Assembly (NCBI RefSeq): GCF_004364325.1
Contig: NZ_SOCP01000026.1
Span: 91,589-155,588 of the forward strand
Source: Actinophytocola oryzae
GTDB taxonomy: Bacteria > Actinomycetota > Actinomycetes > Mycobacteriales > Pseudonocardiaceae
Direction of reading: 5' to 3'
DNA: 64,000 bases
The first letter of the stretch is position 1, and every line of letters begins with the position of its first letter. The notes under the pieces were generated by a model. That model saw nothing but the letters and a program-made list of their open reading frames with translations. It was not told the DNA's origin and did not search any database. Below, in pieces: positions 37,456-44,059 of the stretch. Made by a program: the position numbers and the translations under genes.

Positions 37456-37678
37456 CTCCCTTGGCCGTGCCGCGGGACTTGCCGCCGCCGGTGGGTACGG
37501 CGGAGGCGTCGGCCCCTGCCGGGTTGGCGGTCCACCAGACCGCCGGGTAGTCCCACGACTGTCCCGGCCGGTACCTCGGCGCCCGCGCGACCTTGTCCCG
37601 CAGGGTCAGCAGAGCTACCAGGCCGTAGATGGCCAGCGGGATCACCGCGTAGACGAGAATGGTCTGCACGACACTCAC
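37436..37678 (-). CDS. Small membrane protein, one TM segment
   Basis: The 80-residue protein starts at GTG 37678 and has one membrane segment (TILVYAVIPLAIYGLVALLT). A cytoplasmic tail with PRYRPGQSWDYPAVWWTANP and a basic Gly/Lys-rich end follows. This resembles the small conserved protein that accompanies DUF5130 genes in mycobacteria. The 3' end overlaps the DUF5130 start. The frame open to 37735 adds nothing conserved. Confidence 0.75.
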   Translation of the reverse strand: MSVVQTILVYAVIPLAIYGLVALLTLRDKVARAPRYRPGQSWDYPAVWWTANPAGADASAVPTGGGKSRGTAKGGARGSW

Positions 37679-37869
37679 GGTCGACACAGTACCGAGCACC
37701 CTGCGGGTACGGACACTCGGCCAAGTGAAGATCACCTCCCGTGACCGCTACTGCGAGGCCGGTAGTCACGTTGGGCCGTGCGCGGGCGTCCGTTTCATGC
37801 GGTTGGTCGAAAACGCGGGATCGAACGGCGGTATCTCACGCACCGACATCGCATCGTCACGCTTCATGT

Positions 37870-37898
37870 CTTGTCGACTACAGTTTCAGGCCATAGGT
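37870..37898 (+). promoter_or_regulatory. Sigma-70-type promoter of the hexad-repeat gene
   Basis: TTGTCG (37870-37875), a 17-nt spacer and TAGGTT (37893-37898). It would give a leader of about 65 nt before the ATG at 37970. Apart from it, 37679-37969 shows no gene. Confidence 0.5.
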
Positions 37899-37969
37899 TT
37901 CACCTGTACGGCCCTTGCGGTTCCCTTCCCCGGCACTCTCCGTGCCTGTATCGCCGAGGAGTTCCCGTC

Positions 37970-38248
37970 ATGCAGACCGACACCCCGACGGTCATCACCC
38001 ATTCGGACGAGCTGGCCCTACTCGGCACCCGCGTGACGCGCGGCACCCGGGTCACCGCCGGCACGCGGGTCACCCGAGGCACCAGGGTTACCAGGGGCAC
38101 GCGGGTGACCGCGGGCACCCGGGTCACGCGCGGCACGAGGGTCACGAGAGGTACCCGGGTCACCGCCGGCACGCGCGTCACGCGCGGTACGCGGGTCACC
38201 CGAGGCACGCGCGTCACCGCCACCGGTACGCGGGTCACCGCGTCCTGA
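37970..38248 (+). CDS. GTRVTx hexad-repeat protein, possible left-handed beta-helix
   Basis: The 92-residue protein starts at ATG 37970, preceded by GAGGAG. An 18-residue leader (QTDTPTVITHSDELALL) is followed by twelve hexads GTRVTx. The last hexad residue runs R,A,R,R,A,R,R,A,R,R,A,A, so Ala recurs every 18 residues. Read as V-T-x-G-T-R, the hexad fits [LIV]-x3-[STAV]-x of left-handed parallel beta-helices, where three hexads make one turn. Codons differ freely between copies, so the protein sequence is what is kept. There are about 19 Arg and no acidic residue in the repeats. No signal peptide, Cys or neighbour gives a function. Confidence 0.8.
   Translation: MQTDTPTVITHSDELALLGTRVTRGTRVTAGTRVTRGTRVTRGTRVTAGTRVTRGTRVTRGTRVTAGTRVTRGTRVTRGTRVTATGTRVTAS
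38024..38242 (+). repeat. Tandem 18-bp coding repeats with 54-bp superperiod
   Basis: Twelve 18-bp units, one with an extra codon, encode the hexads. AGG codons recur at matching places in two successive 54-bp blocks, showing growth by 54-bp duplication followed by synonymous divergence. Confidence 0.85.
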
Positions 38249-38267
38249 GTCGCGGCGAGCCGGTCGC

Positions 38268-38951
38268 TCAGGCGGCCGGCTCTCCAAGGTAGGGCAGCCA
38301 CTGCGGGTCGGTCTCCACGACGCCGGCGAGCAGCCGCCAGTGCATCCCACGTGGCGCTCTCGGCACGACCCGCAGCCGCCAGCCCAGCTCGGACAGCAGC
38401 TTGTCGGCCTTGCGGTGGTTGCACCTCACGCAGCAGGCCACGCAGTTCTGCCAGGTGTGCTCGCCACCGCGACTGCGGGGGATGACGTGGTCGATCGTCT
38501 CGGCACGGCTGCCGCAGTACGCGCAGCGGTGCCGGTCGCGGTGCATGAGCCCGGCACGCGTGAGCGGCACCCGCGCGCGGTACGGGACGCGCACGTAGGT
38601 CGCGAGGCGGATCACCGAGGGCACCACGACGGCGTCGCTGGCGGAGTGCAGCTCGATGCCGCTCGGGTCGCCGTGCACGACCTCGGCCTTGCCACACACC
38701 ACGAGCACGACGGCGCGCCGCAGCGGGAGCGCGGTCAGCGGCTCGAAGGTGGTGTTGAGCAGGAGGACCCGGCGCTTGCCCCACGGCGGGGCACCACTCG
38801 CCGGCTCGGGTGCGCCGTCATCCGATGAATCGGCTTGCGGACGCAGGCTGGTCCGCGACGCCGGCCCTCGGGCGGCGCCGATCGGAGTCGGATGTCGGTC
38901 GGGCACGCGACCACCTCCACCGGTGCTGGCAAGCCATAGCAGATCACACAT
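38268..38951 (-). CDS. HNH endonuclease-domain protein
   Basis: A protein of about 227 residues with a variable N-terminus, then RRVLLLNTTFEPLTALPLRR typical of this family. The HNH/zinc module is CAYCGSRAETIDHVIPRSRG with WQNCVACCVRCNHRKAD (two CxxC pairs and DH...N...H). It is a conserved actinobacterial gene of unknown target (Rv2469c position). ATG 38951 follows GGGGGTG. Upstream codons to 39032 are probably untranslated. Convergent with the hexad-repeat gene. Confidence 0.87.
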   Translation of the reverse strand: MCDLLWLASTGGGGRVPDRHPTPIGAARGPASRTSLRPQADSSDDGAPEPASGAPPWGKRRVLLLNTTFEPLTALPLRRAVVLVVCGKAEVVHGDPSGIELHSASDAVVVPSVIRLATYVRVPYRARVPLTRAGLMHRDRHRCAYCGSRAETIDHVIPRSRGGEHTWQNCVACCVRCNHRKADKLLSELGWRLRVVPRAPRGMHWRLLAGVVETDPQWLPYLGEPAA

Positions 38952-39039
38952 CACCCCCTGAACGCACGTGTGTTGTGTAACGTGTCCGGCCACTGTGGTG
39001 GATCGGTTATCAAACTGACCACCGGCGGTCACCCTTCCT

Positions 39040-39456
39040 TCACCGTTGTCGCTGGGTACGGGCCCTTTCGGCGATGCGGTCCAGCCATTCGGCCATCAGC
39101 GCGCGTTCGGGCTCGGTCAGGGCGGCGGTCTCCGACAGCAGGGCACGGAGCGTGACCGCCGCGGCGGCCGGCCCCGGCTCGGGCGCGGCCGGGGCGTCCG
39201 TGGTGATGGCGGCGAGGACGGCCTCGCGGGCGGTGACCGACAGGTCCGGGTCGGCCTTCGGGTCGCCGATCAGCGTGAGGGTCACGCCGCGGCCCGCCGC
39301 GTGGAGCACCGCCATCGCGCGCTCCTCGGGCACCCGCAGCCTGCCCGCCTCCGCGACGCGGTGGATGCGCTCGGCCAGCATCGCGAAGGCCGCCTCGGCC
39401 GCCGGGCTGCGTGGCTCGGGCGGCTGCTCGACCGCCCGGCGACTCCGCTCGTGGAC
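39040..39456 (-). pseudogene. TetR regulator reduced to its C-terminal domain
   Basis: The sequence AAEAAFAMLAERIHRVAEAG, LRVPEERAMAVLHAAGRGVT and the end ALMAEWLDRIAERA are typical of a TetR ligand-binding/dimerisation domain. No helix-turn-helix is found in any minus-strand frame upstream to the mscS start; the frame before 39456 is only antisense of the mscS control region. An in-frame ATG at 39381 could still give a 113-residue product. It is either a broken gene or a relic that makes a DNA-binding-less protein. Confidence 0.65.
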
Positions 39457-39595
39457 ATTCTCACGGGGGCGGCCATGTGAGGAACGCAACTGCGTGCGTC
39501 GTCTTCGCTGCCCAGGGTTTCCTTGTGGGGTCAGGAGATTTCGATCACCGGGGGCGTTCGCGGGCGCCCTTCGCACCGCCGTTATGGTCGGGCAC

Positions 39596-40570
39596 GTGAC
39601 CGATTTGGACTCGCTGTCCATCGAGCCGCCGGCCTGTGACACGGGTGACAACTGGTGTAATGCCGTCTACAACCTGACCGGCAAACACTGGCTCGCCGCG
39701 TCCGCCGACTGGCTCGTGGCCAAGCCGCTGACGATTCTGCTCATCCTGCTCGTCGCGTTCGTCGTGCGGGCGATCATCCGACGGTTGATCGACCGGCTCT
39801 CCAGGGTCAACGGTGGGAGCAAGCTCCCTGCTCTGCTGCGGCCACTGCGGGAGCGGGCGCCGCAGACCCTCGGCACGATCCTGTCCGAACGCCGTGCGCT
39901 GCGGGCGAAGACGATCGGGTCGGTGTTCAAGTCGATCGCGTCGCTGGTCGTGTTCGGGACCGCGTTCATGATGATCCTCGCCGAGCTGGGTGTGAACCTC
40001 GCGCCCGTGCTGGCCTCGGCAGGGATCCTCGGCGTGGCCATCGGGTTCGGTGCGCAGAACGTCGTGAAGGACTTCCTGTCCGGCGTGTTCATGATGCTGG
40101 AGGACCAGTACGGCGTCGGTGACGTGGTGGACGTCGGTGAGGCGTCCGGCACGGTCGAGGCCGTCGGGTTGCGGATCACCACGATGCGGGACGTGAACGG
40201 GACCGTCTGGTACGTGCGCAACGGGGAGATCCTGCGGGTCGGCAACTCGAGCCAGGGGTTCGCGGTCGCGGTCGTGGACGTGCCGATCGGGTACGGCGCG
40301 GACGTGGAGCAGGCCACCGACATCATCGCGCGGGTCGCGAGCGACGTGACCGACAAGGAACCGGTCTCCAACGACGTGCTCGAGCCGCCGGAGGTGCTGG
40401 GCGTCGAGCGGGTGTCCGCGGCGGAGGGCATCATGTTGCGGCTCACCGTCAAGGTCAGGCCGGGGCGGCAGTGGGCCGTGCAGCGCTCGCTGCGGGCGCG
40501 GATCGTCGCTGCGTTCGAGGACGCCGGCATCCAGGGACCGCTCGTCCGCGGGTTCCCGTCCGGTGAGTGA
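39596..40570 (+). CDS. MscS-family mechanosensitive channel
   Basis: The 324-residue protein has TM helices near 35-55 (PLTILLILLVAFVVRAIIRR), 115-135 and 140-165. The pore-lining TM3 is rich in Gly/Ala (PVLASAGILGVAIGFGAQNV), and a cytosolic beta domain follows (GDVVDVGEASGTVEAVGLRI, TTMRDVNGTVWYVRNGEI). It releases solutes during hypo-osmotic stress. TATGGT (39583-39588) ends 7 nt before GTG 39596 and overlaps an alternative ATG at 39584, so the later, leaderless start is preferred. Confidence 0.93.
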   Translation: MTDLDSLSIEPPACDTGDNWCNAVYNLTGKHWLAASADWLVAKPLTILLILLVAFVVRAIIRRLIDRLSRVNGGSKLPALLRPLRERAPQTLGTILSERRALRAKTIGSVFKSIASLVVFGTAFMMILAELGVNLAPVLASAGILGVAIGFGAQNVVKDFLSGVFMMLEDQYGVGDVVDVGEASGTVEAVGLRITTMRDVNGTVWYVRNGEILRVGNSSQGFAVAVVDVPIGYGADVEQATDIIARVASDVTDKEPVSNDVLEPPEVLGVERVSAAEGIMLRLTVKVRPGRQWAVQRSLRARIVAAFEDAGIQGPLVRGFPSGE

Positions 40571-40577
40571 TGGCAGG

Positions 40578-40979
40578 ATGGACGGCGTGGCGACACCTGA
40601 GGAAGTGACCAGTTTCTACGACGCCGTCGGCGGCGAGGAGAAGTTCCACCGCATCGTCGGCCGCTTCTACGAGGAGGTCGCGAAGGACGAGGTGCTGCGC
40701 CCGCTGTACCCGGAGGAGGACCTCGGCCCCGCGGAGGTGCGCCTGCGGATGTTCCTGATGCAGTACTGGGGCGGCCCGCACACCTACTCCGACCAGCGCG
40801 GGCACCCTCGGCTACGGATGCGGCACGCTCCGTTCGCCATTGGGCCGATCGAACGCGACGCCTGGCTGCGATGCATGCGAATAGCGGTAGACGAGGCCGA
40901 GTTGTCCGACGACCATCGTCGCCAACTGTGGGGGTACCTGGAGATGGCCGCCAACAGTCTGATGAACAGCTGGACGTAG
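40578..40979 (+). CDS. glbO: Group II truncated haemoglobin
   Basis: A 2/2 globin of about 133 residues: SFYDAVGGEEKFHRIVGRFY, RLRMFLMQYWGGPHTYSDQR, and proximal His in LRMRHAPFAIGPIERDAWLR. Trp and Tyr of the distal site are present. It binds O2/NO at the membrane face or in the cytosol. ATG 40578 is used; GTG 40587 and GTG 40563 are alternatives. It follows mscS with at most a few bases between and precedes the GH13 gene, as glbO-aglA do in mycobacteria. Confidence 0.95.
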   Translation: MDGVATPEEVTSFYDAVGGEEKFHRIVGRFYEEVAKDEVLRPLYPEEDLGPAEVRLRMFLMQYWGGPHTYSDQRGHPRLRMRHAPFAIGPIERDAWLRCMRIAVDEAELSDDHRRQLWGYLEMAANSLMNSWT

Positions 40980-41033
40980 TTCGCGCGGCGCCGTCTGTCA
41001 GCGCCTCGGCGAGGACAGGCAAGGCGGTCGATC

Positions 41034-42593
41034 GTGCGGGTAGCCGGGGAGAACTCCGACTGGTGGCGGGACGCGACCTTCTACCAGGTCTACGTGCGCT
41101 CCTTCGCCGACTCGGACGGTGACGGCGTCGGTGACCTCGACGGCATCCGTGAACGTCTCGGCTATCTGGAGCTGCTCGGCGTCGACGCGCTGTGGCTGAC
41201 CCCGTTCTTCCGCTCCCCCATGGCCGACCACGGCTACGACGTGTCGGACCCGCGTGACGTCGACCCGCTGTTCGGCGACCTCGCGGCGTTCGACCGGCTC
41301 GTCGCGGAGGCGCACCACGCCGGTATCCGGGTCACGATCGACCTGGTGCCCAACCACACCAGTGACCAGCACGTCTGGTTCCAGGAGGCGCTCGCCGACC
41401 GGCTCGGCGGCTCCCGAGACCGGTACATCTTCCGGCCGGGCCGCGACGACGGACCGCCGAACAACTGGATCAGCATCTTCGGCGGGTCCGCGTGGACGCG
41501 GCTGGACGACGGCGACTGGTACCTGCACCTGTTCGACGCGCGGCAGCCGGACCTGAACTGGGCGCACCCGGACGTGCGGGCGGACTACGAGCGCACGCTG
41601 CGGTTCTGGCTGGACCGCGGTGTGGACGGGTTCCGCATCGACGTCGCGCACGGCATGGCCAAGCCGGTCGATCTGCCGGACATGGACCTGCGTGCGGGCA
41701 ACCGGATCGGCCAGCACGACCTGTTCGACCCCCGCTTCGACGACGACGGCGTGCACGACATCCACCGCCTCACCCGCCGGGTCCTCGACGAGTACCCGGG
41801 CACGATGGCCGTCGGCGAGATCTGGGTGACCGACAGCGAGCGGCTGGCCCTGTACCTGCGGCCGGACGAGCTGCACCTCGGCTTCAACTTCCGCCTCACG
41901 CTGGCCCGCTACGACGCGGTCGAGCTGCGCACAGCCATCGACGCGTCGCTGGACACGGCCGCGCTGGCGGGGGTGCAGCCGACGTGGACCCTGTCCAACC
42001 ACGACGTCGTCCGCGAGGCCACCCGCTACGGCGACGGCCCGCTCGGCGCGCAACGCGCCAGGGCCATGGCGCTCGTCGAGCTGGGCCTGCCCGGCGTCGT
42101 GTACCTGTACAACGGCGCCGAGCTGGGTCTCCCGAACGTCACGGTCCCCGACTGGGCCATCCAGGACCCGAAGTTCTTCCGCTCCGGCGGCCAGATCCGC
42201 GGCCGTGACGGCTGCCGCGTGCCACTGCCATGGGAGGGCGAGGAGCCCCCTTTCGGGTTCTCGCCAGGCGCGAACCCGTGGCTCCCGATGCCGCCGGAGT
42301 GGGCCAAGCTGACCGTCGAGCACCAGCTCGAGGACGCCGACTCGACGCTTTCCCTGTACCGGCAGGCCATCGAGCTGCGCAGGACCCATCCGGCCTTCAC
42401 CGGCGACGAGCTGGAGTGGTACGGCGCCCCCGCTGGCTGCTTCGCCTACCGGCGCAAGGGCGGCGGCCTCATCTGCGTCCTCAACGCGTCCGACACCCCG
42501 GTCCCGCTGCCCGCGGGTGAGATCCTGCTGTCGAGCGGGCCGCTCACCGACCGCCGCCTGCCGCCGAACACGGCCGCCTGGCTGGCCCGTTAG
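41034..42593 (+). CDS. aglA: GH13 alpha-glucosidase / trehalose synthase-like
   Basis: The 519-residue retaining glycosidase has the start TFYQVYVRSFADSDGDGVGD, region I VTIDLVPNHTS, nucleophile Asp in GVDGFRIDVAHG, acid/base Glu in MAVGEIWV and the third Asp in LSNHDVVREATRYG. The C-terminal beta-domain ends with GLICVLNASDTPVPLP. No signal peptide, so it acts on intracellular glucosides. The oligo-1,6-glucosidase/alpha-glucosidase subfamily fits best. The stop overlaps the convergent small gene. Confidence 0.93.
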   Translation: MRVAGENSDWWRDATFYQVYVRSFADSDGDGVGDLDGIRERLGYLELLGVDALWLTPFFRSPMADHGYDVSDPRDVDPLFGDLAAFDRLVAEAHHAGIRVTIDLVPNHTSDQHVWFQEALADRLGGSRDRYIFRPGRDDGPPNNWISIFGGSAWTRLDDGDWYLHLFDARQPDLNWAHPDVRADYERTLRFWLDRGVDGFRIDVAHGMAKPVDLPDMDLRAGNRIGQHDLFDPRFDDDGVHDIHRLTRRVLDEYPGTMAVGEIWVTDSERLALYLRPDELHLGFNFRLTLARYDAVELRTAIDASLDTAALAGVQPTWTLSNHDVVREATRYGDGPLGAQRARAMALVELGLPGVVYLYNGAELGLPNVTVPDWAIQDPKFFRSGGQIRGRDGCRVPLPWEGEEPPFGFSPGANPWLPMPPEWAKLTVEHQLEDADSTLSLYRQAIELRRTHPAFTGDELEWYGAPAGCFAYRRKGGGLICVLNASDTPVPLPAGEILLSSGPLTDRRLPPNTAAWLAR

Positions 42594-42901
42594 AGGCCGC
42601 TGCCCGCCTCGCCGAAGTCACCACCCGCGTCGAAGCCACCGTCGTCGCGTGAGATGTCGGTGTCCGCGTCGTCGTCCGACAACGCGGCCCCCGCCGCGAA
42701 CGCCGCGGTCGAGCCGACGCCCCACGCGACGTTGCGGAGGGCGTTCGCGCGCCGCTCCTTGGCCGTCAGGGGCGCGAGCGGGTCGGCCGGGTGCTGGACG
42801 TGCCTCGGCCGCGCCGGGCCGTCCTCCGGCTCCCTGCCGTCCCACTCGTCGTGCTTGGGCACCGTCTCGTCGAGGAAACGGCGTGCGGGGTCCTCTGTCA
42901 C
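42590..42901 (-). CDS. Small hypothetical protein with Gly/Asp tail
   Basis: The 103-residue protein starts at GTG 42901 (TEDPARRFLDETVPKHDEWD). Its middle has KERRANALRNVAWGVGSTAA, a weak hydrophobic stretch, and the end is acidic and Gly-rich (ISRDDGGFDAGGDFGEAGSG). The tail recalls that of the gene at 28317. I know no function. It overlaps the GH13 stop by 4 nt. Confidence 0.65.
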   Translation of the reverse strand: MTEDPARRFLDETVPKHDEWDGREPEDGPARPRHVQHPADPLAPLTAKERRANALRNVAWGVGSTAAFAAGAALSDDDADTDISRDDGGFDAGGDFGEAGSGL

Positions 42902-42929
42902 CCGGCCATGGAACCACAGAAACGGTGTT

Positions 42930-43010
42930 CGCTCCGCAAGCTCCGCTCAACAACGATGATCGCTCCGCAAGCTCCGCTCAACAACGATGATCGCTCCGCA
43001 AGCTCCGCTC
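42930..43010. repeat. Tandem 31-bp repeats (2.6 copies)
   Basis: The unit begins CGCTCCGCAAGCTCCGCTC and ends AACAACGATGAT: copies at 42930-42960 and 42961-42991 are identical, and a third is partial at 42992-43010. The reverse complement matches the repeats at 31303-31387. The tract lies between two same-strand genes and supplies the last bases of the next gene's 3' end. Confidence 0.9.
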
Positions 43011-43641
43011 AGACCAGCAACGGCAGCAAGGCGTGCCGCCTGCGCACCACCGCGCCGAACCGGGCGTCGATGCGCAGCCAGGCGTCGGTCGCCGTGACCC
43101 GGACGTGCTCGTCGGCGCCGGAGCCGAGGAAACCCATGCCCGACATGGCGAACAGGCAGCGCATCGGGATCTTCACCTCCAGCTTGTCGCCGGACACGGT
43201 CAGCACGGTCTGGTCGAGCAGCGACGCGGGCGGGTTGCCGTTCGGGCCGACGTTCTCCCGCGCCACGGCCAGGCCGCGGTCGGTCAGGTCCGTCACGACC
43301 TTCGCGGGCAGGCTCTCCACGACCTGCCAGTGCGCGAGCGGCGGCAGCGCCGACCGCCACTGCATGTCCATCGACCGGCCGGGGTCGACCGTGTCGGCCC
43401 GCGACACCGCGAGCGCGGCCAGCAGCTCGTTGCCGGACACGGTCATGTCGCCCGGCTGCAGCGACCCCCGGACCGTTCTCGTGGCGAGCACGTCGAAGGG
43501 TGTCGCGACCCACGCGTCGACCCGGCTGCCGTCCCGGTCCCGCAGCCGGACCACCGTCTGGCCGTCGAGCCGCACCGCACGCGCCACGAACGCGCCGAGG
43601 TCGTCGCGTTCGGACCGGTCGGCGAACGAAAGCTCAGGCAC
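43009..43641 (-). CDS. Conserved actinobacterial protein of unknown function
   Basis: The 210-residue protein begins PELSFADRSERDDLGAFVAR. It contains VDAWVATPFDVLATRTVRGS, MTVSGNELLAALAVSRAD, MDMQWRSALPPLAHWQVVES and HVRVTATDAWLRIDARFGAV. No membrane segment or catalytic motif is visible. It occupies the Rv2474c position between the thioesterase and the GH13 gene. ATG 43641 overlaps the thioesterase stop by 8 nt. Its stop lies at the edge of the 31-bp repeats. Confidence 0.8.
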   Translation of the reverse strand: MPELSFADRSERDDLGAFVARAVRLDGQTVVRLRDRDGSRVDAWVATPFDVLATRTVRGSLQPGDMTVSGNELLAALAVSRADTVDPGRSMDMQWRSALPPLAHWQVVESLPAKVVTDLTDRGLAVARENVGPNGNPPASLLDQTVLTVSGDKLEVKIPMRCLFAMSGMGFLGSGADEHVRVTATDAWLRIDARFGAVVRRRHALLPLLV

Positions 43642-44059
43642 CGTTGCTCCTGTACGCCGCGAGGAAGTCGCGTTCCTCCTCCGTCAGCCGGCGGGGCCGG
43701 CCGTTCTCCGTGTCGTAGGGCACGAGCCGTGTCTGCGCGGTCGCGGCCACCATGTCGTCCTCGGTCGGTCCGCCGTGGACGGAGTAGTCGAGGGTGAACG
43801 ACGCGGCGTGCATCTCCCGCACGGTCATCGCCACCCGCACCGAGGTCCCGTTCGCCACCAGCGGGGCGTGGTAGTCGACGACGAGCCGCGCGACCACCAC
43901 GCCTCTGGTCATGCCACCGGCACCGAGCCGGGTGGCCTCGCCGAACAACAGCTCGACGCGTGCCTCCTCCAGAAGTGTCACCGTGTTGGCGTGGTTGACG
44001 TGACCGAACGCGTCCATGTCCGACCAGCGAGGACGGACATTCGCGATGAAGAGACCCAC
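43634..44059 (-). CDS. Acyl-CoA thioesterase, 4HBT family
   Basis: The 141-residue hotdog-fold protein shows RPRWSDMDAFGHVNHANTVT (catalytic Asp region), LLEEARVELLFGE, and MTREMHAASFTLDYSVHGG. Likely a cytosolic acyl-CoA hydrolase. The GTG start at 44059 shares one base with the gdh stop (TAGTG), so it is coupled to gdh, as Rv2475c is beside gdh in M. tuberculosis. Confidence 0.9.
   Translation of the reverse strand: MGLFIANVRPRWSDMDAFGHVNHANTVTLLEEARVELLFGEATRLGAGGMTRGVVVARLVVDYHAPLVANGTSVRVAMTVREMHAASFTLDYSVHGGPTEDDMVAATAQTRLVPYDTENGRPRRLTEEERDFLAAYRSNGA

Noticed and set aside
38024..38242. CRISPR-like tandem repeats
   Set aside because: Units are contiguous 18-bp coding repeats without spacers, and no cas genes are present.
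37900..38784. Minus-strand frame opposite the hexad repeats, reading VTRVP-type repeats
   Set aside because: It mirrors the plus-strand repeat and runs out of frame through the HNH gene; only the plus frame has a Shine-Dalgarno and synonymous variation.
42930..43010. CRISPR array
   Set aside because: The 31-bp units are directly adjacent with no spacers between them and no cas genes nearby.
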